Assembly (NCBI RefSeq): GCF_035943795.1
Contig: NZ_DASZBY010000050.1
Location: 72,303 to 136,302 of the forward strand
DNA from: Aliidongia sp035943795
Lineage (GTDB): Bacteria > Pseudomonadota > Alphaproteobacteria > ATCC43930 > CGMCC-115725
Length of the DNA: 64,000 nucleotides
Reading direction: 5' to 3'
Positions 1 through 8,093 of this stretch are shown here, one piece after another. The notes beneath the pieces are model-generated. The model searched no databases, had not been told where the DNA came from, and worked only from the letters and a program-made list of their open reading frames with translations. The translations under genes were made by a program, and so were the position numbers. Each line of letters begins with the position of its first letter. Position 1 is the stretch's first letter.

Positions 1-949
1 AGAAGGTCGGCCCGCCGTCCATCCGGATGACGAATGCGAAGATCAGGAACAGCGGCAGCAGACCCGACAGCAAGACGAGGGCGAGAAGGATCTCGCAGGC
101 GCGCTTGATCCGGAGCCTGATCGCCTGGTCCAGCCGTGTCAGGCCCAATTCGAGCGACAGTCCCTGGCCCAGGGCATAGCGTCGTCCGGCAAAGCGCCGA
201 TTCGACGCTTCGGCCTGAATGGCACCGAACGGCATGCGGAATTGGACGAGATCGCGCAGGATTTCCTTTTGGGCGATCGCGGCATCGCCGTTGCCGGCCA
301 GCAGGACGAAATCGACGTCCGCCCGGCGCAGATGTTCCTGGAGGGCGCGACGACCCTCCAATTCCGTCCCGGCCGACGGCTCGATCCAGTGAACGATCTC
401 GACGCCGAGCGACCGGTCCGAGTGCAGCGCATCGCTCACCCGCGCCCGGAGGCTTTCCGGGCCGACGACCAGGGTTCGCAAGCGCCAGCGCCCCAGGCGG
501 AGCAGAATCGATCGGGCCGTTTCGCGCACCACTCGTAAAAATACGGCGATCGAAAACCAGACGACGACGGATTCCCAGAGGAAGCGTGCCGTGAACCGAT
601 CGGAGAAGCCCGACAGCATCAAACTGAGACCGAAGGCACCGAGGCAGCCGATGAGGACGACCCGGACTTCGGCCCGGCTCGTCGCGCGCGAAGTATAGCG
701 GCCGCAGGCGGCGTAGTAGCAGAGCATCGACGCGGCAGAGGCGTAGATGAACCAGTGGTTCCAGCCGGACAGTTCGGCCGTCAGCGACCGGCCCGGCCCG
801 GCGAACCAGGACAGGACCAGCAGACCGGCACAGGCGATGGCGATCACGTCGGCGAAAAGCAGCCAGTAGACGTTGCCCGCAGACTTATGGTGGACCGCTG
901 CCATCCGGGCATTGATCACCCTATAGTTTAGGGAAACATCAAGATCCAT
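1..949 (-). CDS. WbaP-type polyprenyl-phosphate sugar-phosphate transferase, N-terminal part (cut by window edge)
   Basis: About 316 residues are visible, reading leftwards from the ATG at 949. Four hydrophobic segments lie near residues 28-50, 63-82, 97-113 and 124-141. A soluble region resembling the CoA-binding-like middle domain of these enzymes follows at about 155-270. At residues 283-316 comes a basic stretch, a hydrophobic helix and RMDGGPTF, which is how the catalytic bacterial sugar-transferase domain begins. The catalytic residues lie beyond the window. Family members start repeat-unit synthesis by moving a hexose-1-phosphate onto undecaprenyl phosphate at the inner membrane. With Wzx, Wzy, PCP and SLBB genes in the window, this is probably the priming enzyme of the exopolysaccharide. 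The sugar cannot be predicted from this part. Confidence 0.8.
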   Translation of the reverse strand, partial: MDLDVSLNYRVINARMAAVHHKSAGNVYWLLFADVIAIACAGLLVLSWFAGPGRSLTAELSGWNHWFIYASAASMLCYYAACGRYTSRATSRAEVRVVLIGCLGAFGLSLMLSGFSDRFTARFLWESVVVWFSIAVFLRVVRETARSILLRLGRWRLRTLVVGPESLRARVSDALHSDRSLGVEIVHWIEPSAGTELEGRRALQEHLRRADVDFVLLAGNGDAAIAQKEILRDLVQFRMPFGAIQAEASNRRFAGRRYALGQGLSLELGLTRLDQAIRLRIKRACEILLALVLLSGLLPLFLIFAFVIRMDGGPTF

Positions 950-1562
950 TATTGAAACACACCTATAACGCGATACCGCCGACGGCAGTTGCAGTCTTCA
1001 AATCCGTCCGCCTGACCGAGGGTCAATCAAAAATACCCAGATCCGGTGTCGACAGGCTTATCACGTATCAATTCAGACAAATTACGGCAATTTTAGGAAC
1101 TTACTCGAAATAAATTTAGTGAACCAGAAATCTGAACAGAAAAATTGTGAAGTTTTTATCTTACGAAACAGCAAAGTTCAAACATGACACTCTCAAGCCA
1201 GGGCGCCCCGTCCGTCATCGAAACAACTCTGCCTGGTTCGGAAGATCCGGACCCTGCTCCGTGCAAGCACATCATGAAAAGCCCAGCGCGAGGAGTGAGG
1301 CGCTACACAGGTACCGAACAAAGGCATTACGCCAAAGGTGCTTAGCCAGCTATGCGACGAAAGGACTGGCGATTCAGCCGGTCGATCTTGGTCGAAGGCT
1401 AGCCCGCGACAGATCGACTGGAAAGGACAGTCAGGCAGAAATGCGCGCGCTCAGCGAAACTTTGTCGCGACCTGTGGCCATCCGGCCATGGAATTTCGGC
1501 TTTCCTGGTTTGGGGCAACCGCGCCCCGGGGGATCAACACCGCAGCCGGCAGGAACGATCCG
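950..1562. other. 613-nt intergenic region, AT-rich on its left side
   Basis: Bases about 950-1160 are clearly richer in A and T than the surroundings and lie just upstream of the leftward sugar-transferase gene, so its promoter is expected here; I could not pick out a convincing -35/-10 pair. The right half is GC-rich and ends at the 3' end of msrC. Apart from one weak 53-codon frame (1184-1345) I see no coding, RNA or repeat structure. Confidence 0.5.
1184..1345 (+). CDS. Possible small ORF, 53 aa, unknown
   Basis: ATG at 1184 opens a 53-codon frame ending TAG at 1345. The product is polar, has no membrane segment, is acidic in the middle (GSEDPDP) and basic at the end (RGVRRYTG). There is no clear Shine-Dalgarno sequence and I recognise no family. 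It is listed because the AT-rich sequence in front could hold a promoter. It could equally be chance, and I would not treat it as a gene without conservation or transcription data. Confidence 0.15.
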   Translation: MTLSSQGAPSVIETTLPGSEDPDPAPCKHIMKSPARGVRRYTGTEQRHYAKGA

Positions 1563-2057
1563 TCAAATCGCGGTGGAAAGATGACCCATCAATACCCCGA
1601 CCAGCAATTCGCACCCCTGCCGGTCATCCGCATCGAATCGACCCGGCCGCGGACTGTCGAGATCGAGGACTCCCACGACGGCGCCATCACGAACGAGCGG
1701 CACGACGAGTTCCGAGCGGGACGCCGCATCGCATGCGATATGGCCAGGAAAGGCGTGAACGTCATCGACGATGACGCTCGACGCCCGTTCCACGGCGGTG
1801 CCGCAGACGCCCCTGCCGACCGGGATGCGGACGCAGGCTGGCTTGCCCTGGAAGGGCCCCAGCACCAGCTCGCCGCCCCGCATCAGATAGAAGCCGGCCC
1901 AGTTGAGTTCGTCCAGCCCATCCATGACGAGCGCCGATGCATTGGCGAGATTGGCGATCGGATCCGGCTCGCCCGCCAGCAAGGCTTCGAGCGCTTCGGC
2001 CAGTTCGGCGTAGAGCTCGCTCTTGGTGAGCGCGGTGGAGCTCTTGGCGACGTACAT
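1563..2057 (-). CDS. msrC: Free methionine-(R)-sulfoxide reductase (GAF-domain fRMsr)
   Basis: This 164-residue protein is a single GAF domain. The three cysteines used by fRMsr enzymes are present at about 75, 85 and 109, in the contexts ACVRIPVGRGVCGTA and HIACDAASRSELVVP, which are family hallmarks. The enzyme reduces free L-methionine-(R)-sulfoxide in the cytoplasm through a cysteine relay recharged by thioredoxin, as part of oxidative damage repair. The ATG at 2057 has AGGAAG about 7 nt upstream. A longer frame from 2096 would run into the preceding gene. The GMC oxidoreductase stop lies 25 nt upstream, so the two are probably co-transcribed. Confidence 0.93.
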   Translation of the reverse strand: MYVAKSSTALTKSELYAELAEALEALLAGEPDPIANLANASALVMDGLDELNWAGFYLMRGGELVLGPFQGKPACVRIPVGRGVCGTAVERASSVIVDDVHAFPGHIACDAASRSELVVPLVRDGAVVGVLDLDSPRPGRFDADDRQGCELLVGVLMGHLSTAI

Positions 2058-2082
2058 CGTGATCTTCCTTTCGGCGGCTGCG

Positions 2083-3690
2083 TCATCCCGCGGCAATCTG
2101 GCGCCCCATCATCATAGCCGCTGCCTTTTCGGCGATCATGATCGTCGGGGCGTTGGTGTTGCCGCCGACGAGCCGCGGCATGACCGACGCGTCGACCACG
2201 CGCAGCCCATCGATGCCGCGCACCCGGAGCGACGGATCGACCACCGCATCGGCGTCGTCGCCCATCCGGCACGTCCCGACCGGGTGATAGATCGTCTCGC
2301 CGGCGAGCGCAATCAAGCGATCGAGATCTTCGTCCTCGACTGCGTCGGGTCCGGGGACCAGTTCCGCTCCGCGATAGAGCATCAGGGCCGGTCGCTCCAG
2401 GATGTCGCGAACCAGCCGGACACCGGCGCGCATGACCGTCCGGTCCGTCTCCGTCGCCAGATAGTTCGCGTGGATGTGCGGCGGCACCGCCGGATCGGCC
2501 GATGCGAGCGTGATCCGGCCGCGGCTTTCGGGTCGAAGCTGGCAGACGTGGCAGCTATAGCCATGGCGGTCCGGCCTGATGCGGCCGTGATCGCGCAGGC
2601 GCGTCGCCATGAAATGCAGCTGGATATCGGGTCGCGACAGCGCGCGATCCGTCTTTAGGAAGCCGCCGACCGGCACGATCGGCGCCGCACCCAGCCCGGT
2701 CCGCCCGGTCAGATAGTCGAATGCCACTCTCAGCCGGCCAAGCGGCGACAGCTCGCGATAGATCGTCACCGGTCGTCGCGACTCGTATTGCACGATCAGG
2801 TCGTAATGGTCCTGTAGATTGGCGCCGACCGCCGGGCGGTCGAGCACGACCGCGATGCCGTGCCCGCGCAGCGCATCGGCCGGCCCGATGCCGGACAGCA
2901 TCAGGATCTGCGGGGAATTGACCGTGCCGCCGCATACGACGACTTCCCGCACCGCGCGGACGCGCTTCGACCCCGCGCGGGTGTGGTAGTCGACGCCGAC
3001 CGCCCGGCCCTGTTCGATCACCAGCCGGTGCACCATGGCTCCTGTGACGATCCGCAGATTGGGACGATCGCTGACGGGAGCAAGGTAGGCGACCGCGGCG
3101 CTGCAGCGGCGACCGTCGAGGATCGTCGATTCGTACCAGCCGAGACCCTCCTGGTCCGCCCCGTTGAAGTCCTCGTTGATGCGCTGCCCGGCCTCGCGTC
3201 CAGCCGCCAAAAACGCCTCCAGCAAGGGTTGGCCGCGTGGGCCCGGCGTGACGGCGAGCGGCCCGGCCTCGCCATGCAGTCCGCCTGGCCCCGGGCCGGC
3301 CAGTCGGCGCTCCGACCGGATGAAATAGGGCAGCACGTCCGCCCAGGACCAACCGCTGCAGCCGAGCGTGGCCCATTCGTCATAATCGGCCGGATGACCG
3401 CGGACATAGAGCATGGCGTTGAGCGAGGACGAACCGCCCAGCACCTTGCCGCGCGGCCAATAAAGCCGGCGTCCGCCGCAATGCGGCTCGGGTTCGGTCT
3501 GATACGCCCAATTGACCCAGCGGTGCTTCAATAGCTCGACCAAGCCGCCCGGCATGTGGATCAGCGGGTTCCAGTCGCGCGGCCCCGCTTCCAGCAGCAG
3601 GACGGAGATATCGGGATCGGCGCTCAGCCGGTTGGCCAGCACGCAGCCGGCCGACCCGCCGCCGACGATGATATAGTCCGGCACCGCCAA
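2083..3690 (-). CDS. GMC-family FAD-dependent oxidoreductase (choline/alcohol dehydrogenase-like)
   Basis: 535 residues, the usual size of bacterial GMC enzymes. The N-terminal dinucleotide-binding motif IVGGGSAGCVLANRL (about 8-22) binds FAD. GKVLGGSSSLNAM near 85 is the GMC signature, and HPVGTCRMG near 465 carries the catalytic-histidine region, followed by the conserved GGNTNAPTIMIAEKAA end. Such enzymes oxidise alcohols, choline or aldehydes and pass electrons to quinones or oxygen. The substrate here is unknown, so I give no betA or alkJ symbol. The start is TTG at 3690 with GGGAG 6 nt upstream. It lies 25 nt before msrC and 48 nt after the Mpo1-like gene, all leftward, so one transcript is possible. 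Confidence 0.9.
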   Translation of the reverse strand: MAVPDYIIVGGGSAGCVLANRLSADPDISVLLLEAGPRDWNPLIHMPGGLVELLKHRWVNWAYQTEPEPHCGGRRLYWPRGKVLGGSSSLNAMLYVRGHPADYDEWATLGCSGWSWADVLPYFIRSERRLAGPGPGGLHGEAGPLAVTPGPRGQPLLEAFLAAGREAGQRINEDFNGADQEGLGWYESTILDGRRCSAAVAYLAPVSDRPNLRIVTGAMVHRLVIEQGRAVGVDYHTRAGSKRVRAVREVVVCGGTVNSPQILMLSGIGPADALRGHGIAVVLDRPAVGANLQDHYDLIVQYESRRPVTIYRELSPLGRLRVAFDYLTGRTGLGAAPIVPVGGFLKTDRALSRPDIQLHFMATRLRDHGRIRPDRHGYSCHVCQLRPESRGRITLASADPAVPPHIHANYLATETDRTVMRAGVRLVRDILERPALMLYRGAELVPGPDAVEDEDLDRLIALAGETIYHPVGTCRMGDDADAVVDPSLRVRGIDGLRVVDASVMPRLVGGNTNAPTIMIAEKAAAMMMGRQIAAG

Positions 3691-3738
3691 GCCGATCTCC
3701 CGTTCGAGTGCGCCCGCTGTTGGGCGCGACCGATCCCG

Positions 3739-4281
3739 TCAGGCGTGCCGGGCGCCTTTGAGCGTCATCTCGGCGCCGGGAAAGTCCCGCATCACGATGC
3801 GACGCTCGACCTCTTCCTGCAAGCCGCGCTTCAGCCCCAGGGCGAAGAACAGTTCCGCCGTCAGGAAGATAGGCGAGACCACGGTCTGGAACAGGTTGGA
3901 CAGGAGCGCCGGCTTGTTGCCCTCGAACCAATGCCCGATCAGCTGCACGATCCAGCCGGCGACGAAAAGGCCCGCGAAGATTTCGAGCGCCGGTGCGGTA
4001 CCGAGCGCCGCGATCGATCCGGCCGCCCACACCAGCGGTACGAACAGGATGGCCATCGCAAGGCCGATCGCGAGGTCGAGCTTGATGTAATAGAGCGTCA
4101 GCACGACCGCCACGATCAGGGCAGGCGTGACACCGACAGGGCCGATCGCCACCGTCGCGAACGACAATGGGATCAAGGCGGCGAAGATGATCGTCGGCAC
4201 GCCGACGAAATGGGTCAGCCGGTTGCGCAGATCCCGATGATAGCAGCCATAGAAGGCCATGTGTTCGGCAAGCGTCTTCAT
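3739..4281 (-). CDS. DUF962/Mpo1-like membrane protein
   Basis: 180 residues with several hydrophobic helices in the middle. The family signature is clear: an early GCYHRD with His near 15, LTHFVGVP with His near 24, and QLIGHWFEGNKPAL around 115-128. Yeast Mpo1 (YGL010w) is an Fe(II)-dependent dioxygenase that shortens 2-hydroxy fatty acids, with the conserved histidines as metal ligands; bacterial members are uncharacterised. The ATG at 4281 overlaps the stop of the TetR gene (ATGA), so translation is coupled, and the regulator probably controls this gene. A role in lipid or fatty-acid turnover is inference. Confidence 0.8.
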   Translation of the reverse strand: MKTLAEHMAFYGCYHRDLRNRLTHFVGVPTIIFAALIPLSFATVAIGPVGVTPALIVAVVLTLYYIKLDLAIGLAMAILFVPLVWAAGSIAALGTAPALEIFAGLFVAGWIVQLIGHWFEGNKPALLSNLFQTVVSPIFLTAELFFALGLKRGLQEEVERRIVMRDFPGAEMTLKGARHA

Positions 4282-4940
4282 CGCACGGCTCCCAGAAGTG
4301 GCCCGCCGCTCGGACGCCGGAGCGGCCGGTCATGGCGCGATTGCAGGAAATCACGGGTAACGCCGGTCCAGAGCCCGCGCAGGGCGGCCTGGCCATCAGG
4401 GCTCTCGGCGAGCATCTCCTGCATCGCCATGCCGCGCAGCACGAACAGGGTCAGGGTCAGCAGATCGCCGCCGCCGGTCGCGTCCGGCGTGGCCGAACCC
4501 CAGGCGCCGCGGAAACTGTCGATCAATTCTACGAAGACCGGGTGCAGCCGGCCGGCAAGCGCGCGATCGGTGCGGCAGGCCACGACCAATTCGAACAGTA
4601 CGTCGCGATGGCGGCCGCAGTAGAAGCGCTGCCAAACCTGCTCGATCAGGGACGTGAAGCGATCCTCCTGACCGTCGAGCGTCGCCGCAACCGCCCGGGC
4701 TGCGGCGGCGGCATCCGCCATCATCGCTTCGGCCGCGGCCGCGATCAGCTCCTGCTTGCTCGGGAAGTGATGGGCCCAGGCACCGCGCGACACGCCTGCC
4801 TGCTTGAGGATCACGCTCAACGAGGCGCCATGGAAACCGTGCGCCTGCAGGCAATCCAGCGTCGCCTCGATCAGCAGGGCCCGCATGTCACGGCTGCGCT
4901 CTTCCTGAGTCCGGCCCGGGCCTATGCCTGCTGTCGACAT
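4278..4940 (-). CDS. TetR/AcrR-family transcriptional regulator
   Basis: 220 residues. The N-terminal third (about 20-65) is a TetR DNA-binding domain with the typical run EATLDCLQAHGFHGASL, then a helix-turn-helix ending in GAWAHHFPSKQEL. The rest is an all-helical ligand domain I cannot match to a ligand class. It is the first gene of a leftward pair with the Mpo1-like protein (4-nt overlap). An interrupted palindrome sits 17-34 nt upstream of the start codon, as expected for an autorepressed TetR gene. Because it is coupled to a putative fatty-acid enzyme, a lipid-type effector is plausible but not shown. Confidence 0.9.
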   Translation of the reverse strand: MSTAGIGPGRTQEERSRDMRALLIEATLDCLQAHGFHGASLSVILKQAGVSRGAWAHHFPSKQELIAAAAEAMMADAAAAARAVAATLDGQEDRFTSLIEQVWQRFYCGRHRDVLFELVVACRTDRALAGRLHPVFVELIDSFRGAWGSATPDATGGGDLLTLTLFVLRGMAMQEMLAESPDGQAALRGLWTGVTRDFLQSRHDRPLRRPSGGPLLGAVR

Positions 4941-4956
4941 GACATTCTCGAAAAAG

Positions 4957-4974
4957 AAACCGACTGATTGGTTT
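4957..4974. promoter_or_regulatory. Putative TetR-family operator
   Basis: The sequence AAACCGACTGATTGGTTT is an interrupted inverted repeat: outer arms AAACC and GGTTT match perfectly and 12 of 18 positions are symmetric. It lies just upstream of the tetR ATG (4940), in a locally AT-rich stretch. Size and placement fit a TetR dimer site for autoregulation. No experimental site is known to me. Confidence 0.5.
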
Positions 4975-5011
4975 GTATATTATCGGATCAAACGGTTCAA
5001 GAATTCATCGG

Positions 5012-6847
5012 TCATCCGGGAACCTGACCACCGACCGTTCGGGCAAGCCAGCTCCCGGGGCGCGTCAGCAGCGCGTCCCAGGTGCCCTGGTCGGTGACGC
5101 GACCCGCCTCGACGACGATGATATGGTCGGCCTGACGGATCGTCTCCAGCCGGTGGGCGATCACGAGCATCGTCACGCTATGCTGAAGGCGATTGAGCGC
5201 GTCCTGGATCAGGCGTTCGTTCGCATTGTCCAGGTGGCTCGTCGCTTCGTCGAGGACGAGGAAGCTGGGGTCGCGCAGTAGCGCCCGCGCCAGCGCGACG
5301 CGCTGCCGCTCACCGCCTGAAAGATGGGATCCACGGTCGCCGAGCACGGTGTCGATGCCTTCAGGCAGGCGATCGACCGTCTCGTCGAGCGCCGCCGTCT
5401 GCAACGCGTGACGCAGCGCCGCCTCGTCCGCGTCGGGCCGGGCCCAAAGCAGATTGGCCCGCAAGCTGTCGTGGAACAGCACGTCGGACTGCGGCACATA
5501 GGCCGACCCCTGATGCCAGGCGGCCCGGGACGCCCCTTCGAGCGCAACGCCGCCCACCAGGATCCGGCCGCCGCTCGGCACCAGCAGCCCCAGCGCCAGA
5601 TCCGCCACCGTGGACTTGCCGGCCCCGGACGGGCCGACGATCGCCGTGGTCCGACGATGTTCGAGCCGAAAGTCCATATCGCGGACCGCGGGCTCCGCCC
5701 GCCCGGGCCAGGTCAGCGACACGCCTTCGAAGACGATCGTCCCGGTCGGGCAGGCGATGCCGACCATGACCTTCGGCTCGGCCACGGCATCGAGCCGCCG
5801 GAACAGCTGTTCCGCCTCCGCCCAGGCCGCCAGGGCTTCCGCCGACATGTGGGCGTGCTGCAGCACCTCTGTCAGTGCCGGCACGAGGCGCGCGAAGACG
5901 GCGATCAGCACGAGCAGCGCCGGCCCCGCGGCGCCGAGCTTGGTCACCGAAATCCAGATCACGAGGGCCAGGCCCAGCAGGGCCGAAATCCGGAAGCCCG
6001 ATCTGGCGAGTACGCGCTGCTGCCAGAGCCCGAGCCGCCGGGCCCGCAGGTCGTCCAGCGTGCGCACGAAATGATCGGTCAAGCCGCGCTCGGCGCCGTG
6101 GGCCTTGGCCAGCTTGATCGCCGCAATATGGTCGCTGACGATCGCCTGCACCGTGTGCTGGCCGCGCATGACCTCGCGTCCCTTGCGGAAGGCCCGGCGC
6201 AGCCGGACGACCTGGAACGGCATCAGGAGCAAGCCGACCCCGAGTGCTACCACACAGGGTCCGGGCGCCACCGCGACCGCGATCGCGATCTGGACGATCA
6301 CCGCCAGCATCCGGGCGGCGAATTGAATGAGCGCGACCACCCCCTCCCCGGCACGCGTGAGCGTGTCGGAAATGACAGCGACCAGATCCGACGATCGTTC
6401 GCGCTGCAGCGCCATCCAGTCGGCGCCCATCGCGGCCGCCTGGAAGCGCCGGCGTAGCACCAGCATGAAGCGCTCCTGCAACGCCGGCGCTTCCATTTCG
6501 CGGAACGACGACAGCACCGTCACCACGATCGCGGCGGCGATCCACAATCCGATCAACCCGGTCTCGCCAATCCTGTTCTGCAGATCGAACAGGCCGAAGG
6601 ACTGCAGGGTCCGCGACAAGGCGCCGGTCATGGCCGTCTGGCCGGTCAAGCCGGCGAGGGACAGCAACGGCGCCAGCATCAGCAGCAGGACGCCCTCGGC
6701 CAATGCCGCCACCGCCGACGCGACGATCGTCACGGCCACCCGGAGTCCCGCCTCGTCCCACAATGCCGAAAAATAAGTGCCGACGTTCCGCAAGGTCGTT
6801 TTCTGGGGGCGGATTTCGATGTCTCCCGCCCGAGTCCCGTCAGGCAT
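5012..6847 (-). CDS. ABC exporter half-transporter (fused permease and ATPase)
   Basis: 611 residues from the ATG at 6847. The first ~330 residues form an ABC exporter membrane domain with about six hydrophobic segments. The ATPase half has Walker A GPSGAGKST (near 405), signature LSGGERQRVALARALL, Walker B FLVLDEAT and the H-loop IAHRLET. One polypeptide with both domains probably works as a homodimer. The cargo is unknown. It is the leftmost member of the block containing the RRE, kinase and nucleotidyltransferase genes, where exporters of this type commonly move peptides or glycoconjugates. The open frame continues far upstream to 7897 but there it is antisense to the next glycosyltransferase. 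Confidence 0.88.
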   Translation of the reverse strand: MPDGTRAGDIEIRPQKTTLRNVGTYFSALWDEAGLRVAVTIVASAVAALAEGVLLLMLAPLLSLAGLTGQTAMTGALSRTLQSFGLFDLQNRIGETGLIGLWIAAAIVVTVLSSFREMEAPALQERFMLVLRRRFQAAAMGADWMALQRERSSDLVAVISDTLTRAGEGVVALIQFAARMLAVIVQIAIAVAVAPGPCVVALGVGLLLMPFQVVRLRRAFRKGREVMRGQHTVQAIVSDHIAAIKLAKAHGAERGLTDHFVRTLDDLRARRLGLWQQRVLARSGFRISALLGLALVIWISVTKLGAAGPALLVLIAVFARLVPALTEVLQHAHMSAEALAAWAEAEQLFRRLDAVAEPKVMVGIACPTGTIVFEGVSLTWPGRAEPAVRDMDFRLEHRRTTAIVGPSGAGKSTVADLALGLLVPSGGRILVGGVALEGASRAAWHQGSAYVPQSDVLFHDSLRANLLWARPDADEAALRHALQTAALDETVDRLPEGIDTVLGDRGSHLSGGERQRVALARALLRDPSFLVLDEATSHLDNANERLIQDALNRLQHSVTMLVIAHRLETIRQADHIIVVEAGRVTDQGTWDALLTRPGSWLARTVGGQVPG

Positions 6848-6970
6848 TGTCGATGATATGTTCACGGGCTCGACGGAAGCCACGCGTCGGCCACCGGCGA
6901 TTGGCACGGCACTGGTTGTAGATTCGCCGTCATCCTTGTCAAGCGATGGCGGCTCGTGCATGGAGGGCGC
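6848..6970. promoter_or_regulatory. Divergent promoter region between ABC exporter and GT4 gene
   Basis: 123 nt separate the leftward exporter start (6847) from the rightward glycosyltransferase start (6971). Both promoters must lie here or overlap the 5' ends. I found no clear consensus elements; only the ribosome-binding site GGAGGG of the right-hand gene is obvious. Confidence 0.4.
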
Positions 6971-8083
6971 ATGAAGCTGCTCCATATCACCTCGGCCTTT
7001 CCTCCCTCCATTGGCGGGGTCGAGACGTTCGTCGCCGATCTTTCGGCCTGGCAAGCCGCGAACGGTGTCTTCGCGACCGTGGTGGCGGGCAGCACCGACG
7101 GCGATGCGAGGGAGGAACACCACAACGGCGTCCCGCTGCATCGCCTGCCGTTCGTGGACGTGCTCGGCCGCCAGGACCTGGGCGACATCATGGCTCTGCG
7201 TCGCCGATTGGCGTCGTTCGTCGCCAGCCAGGCGCCCGATGTCATCCACCTGCACCCGGTCGCGGCGGAAATGATCTTCATGCGGGACGTCGCCAAGGCG
7301 GCCGCCGTCCCCGTCGTGACCACCCTGCACGTCGACATCGCCTGGCAGCCGGCCGCTTACCAGACCAACCTGCGCGGCTTGCTGGCACGATCCGACAGGA
7401 TCGTCGCGGTGTCCCGGCCGATGCTGGAGAATGCGGCCCAGACCTTTCCCGACCTGGCCGGCCAGTTGCGCCTTGTTGAAAACGGCATGCCGTGGCGCGA
7501 CCCGAGTGCGGACCAGGCCGAACCGGCGCATTTTCTCTACCTGGGTCGCCTGGCCGGAGAGAAGGGTGTCGACATTGCCCTGCGGGCGGTAGCGCTGCTG
7601 ACCGATCGGATCCCTGCCCTGCACCTGACGATCGCCGGCGACGGGCCGGAACGCGCCGCACTCGAAGCCCTGACCGAAGCTCTCGGCCTCGGCGAACGGG
7701 TCAGCTTCCTGGGGCAGGTCGGACGCGATCGGATCTCCACCCTGATGGCACGGCACGTGGCACTGCTGGTGCCGTCGCGCTGGGAGGAACCGTTCGGCCT
7801 GGTCGCGATCGAGGCGGCGATGGCCGGTCGGCCCGCGATCGTCTCCATCTCGGGCGCGTTGCCGATCCTGGTCGAGCATGGCGTCACCGGACTGCATGTC
7901 GAACGCGACGATCCCGAGGCGTTGGCCGACGCGATGATCGGTCTGGTCCAGGCGCCTGCGCGGGCGGCGCTCATGGGGCGCGCCGCCGCCGGGCAGGCCG
8001 CCACCAAATGGTCCATCGCCCGGTGCGGCGAAGCCTACGGACGGATCTATGCCGAGGCGATCGGCGCGAAGCCAGGCGCCTAG
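6971..8083 (+). CDS. GT4-family glycosyltransferase
   Basis: 370 residues from the ATG at 6971, chosen for the GGAGGG just upstream; an in-frame ATG at 6956 lacks one. The N-terminus KLLHITSAFPPSIGGVE is the acceptor-side Rossmann start of GT-B retaining enzymes. The C-terminal half has LYLGRLAGEKGVD (near 190) and the EPFGLVAIEAAMAG donor motif with the E-x7-E pattern (near 270). Such enzymes move a sugar from a nucleotide-sugar to a lipid-linked or other acceptor at the cytoplasmic face of the membrane. It reads towards the leftward pseudo-nucleotidyltransferase gene, and the two stops are only 10 nt apart. Confidence 0.9.
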   Translation: MKLLHITSAFPPSIGGVETFVADLSAWQAANGVFATVVAGSTDGDAREEHHNGVPLHRLPFVDVLGRQDLGDIMALRRRLASFVASQAPDVIHLHPVAAEMIFMRDVAKAAAVPVVTTLHVDIAWQPAAYQTNLRGLLARSDRIVAVSRPMLENAAQTFPDLAGQLRLVENGMPWRDPSADQAEPAHFLYLGRLAGEKGVDIALRAVALLTDRIPALHLTIAGDGPERAALEALTEALGLGERVSFLGQVGRDRISTLMARHVALLVPSRWEEPFGLVAIEAAMAGRPAIVSISGALPILVEHGVTGLHVERDDPEALADAMIGLVQAPARAALMGRAAAGQAATKWSIARCGEAYGRIYAEAIGAKPGA

Positions 8084-8093
8084 CAGTAGCCAA

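Noticed and set aside
1147..1584. A 145-codon rightward frame
   Set aside because: Amino-acid make-up is that of a shadow frame (many Arg, Pro, Ser, His), and its end overlaps msrC antisense.
5012..7897. A 961-codon leftward frame covering the ABC exporter
   Set aside because: The part beyond 6847 is antisense to the well supported GT4 gene and has no domain; the exporter starts at the ATG at 6847.
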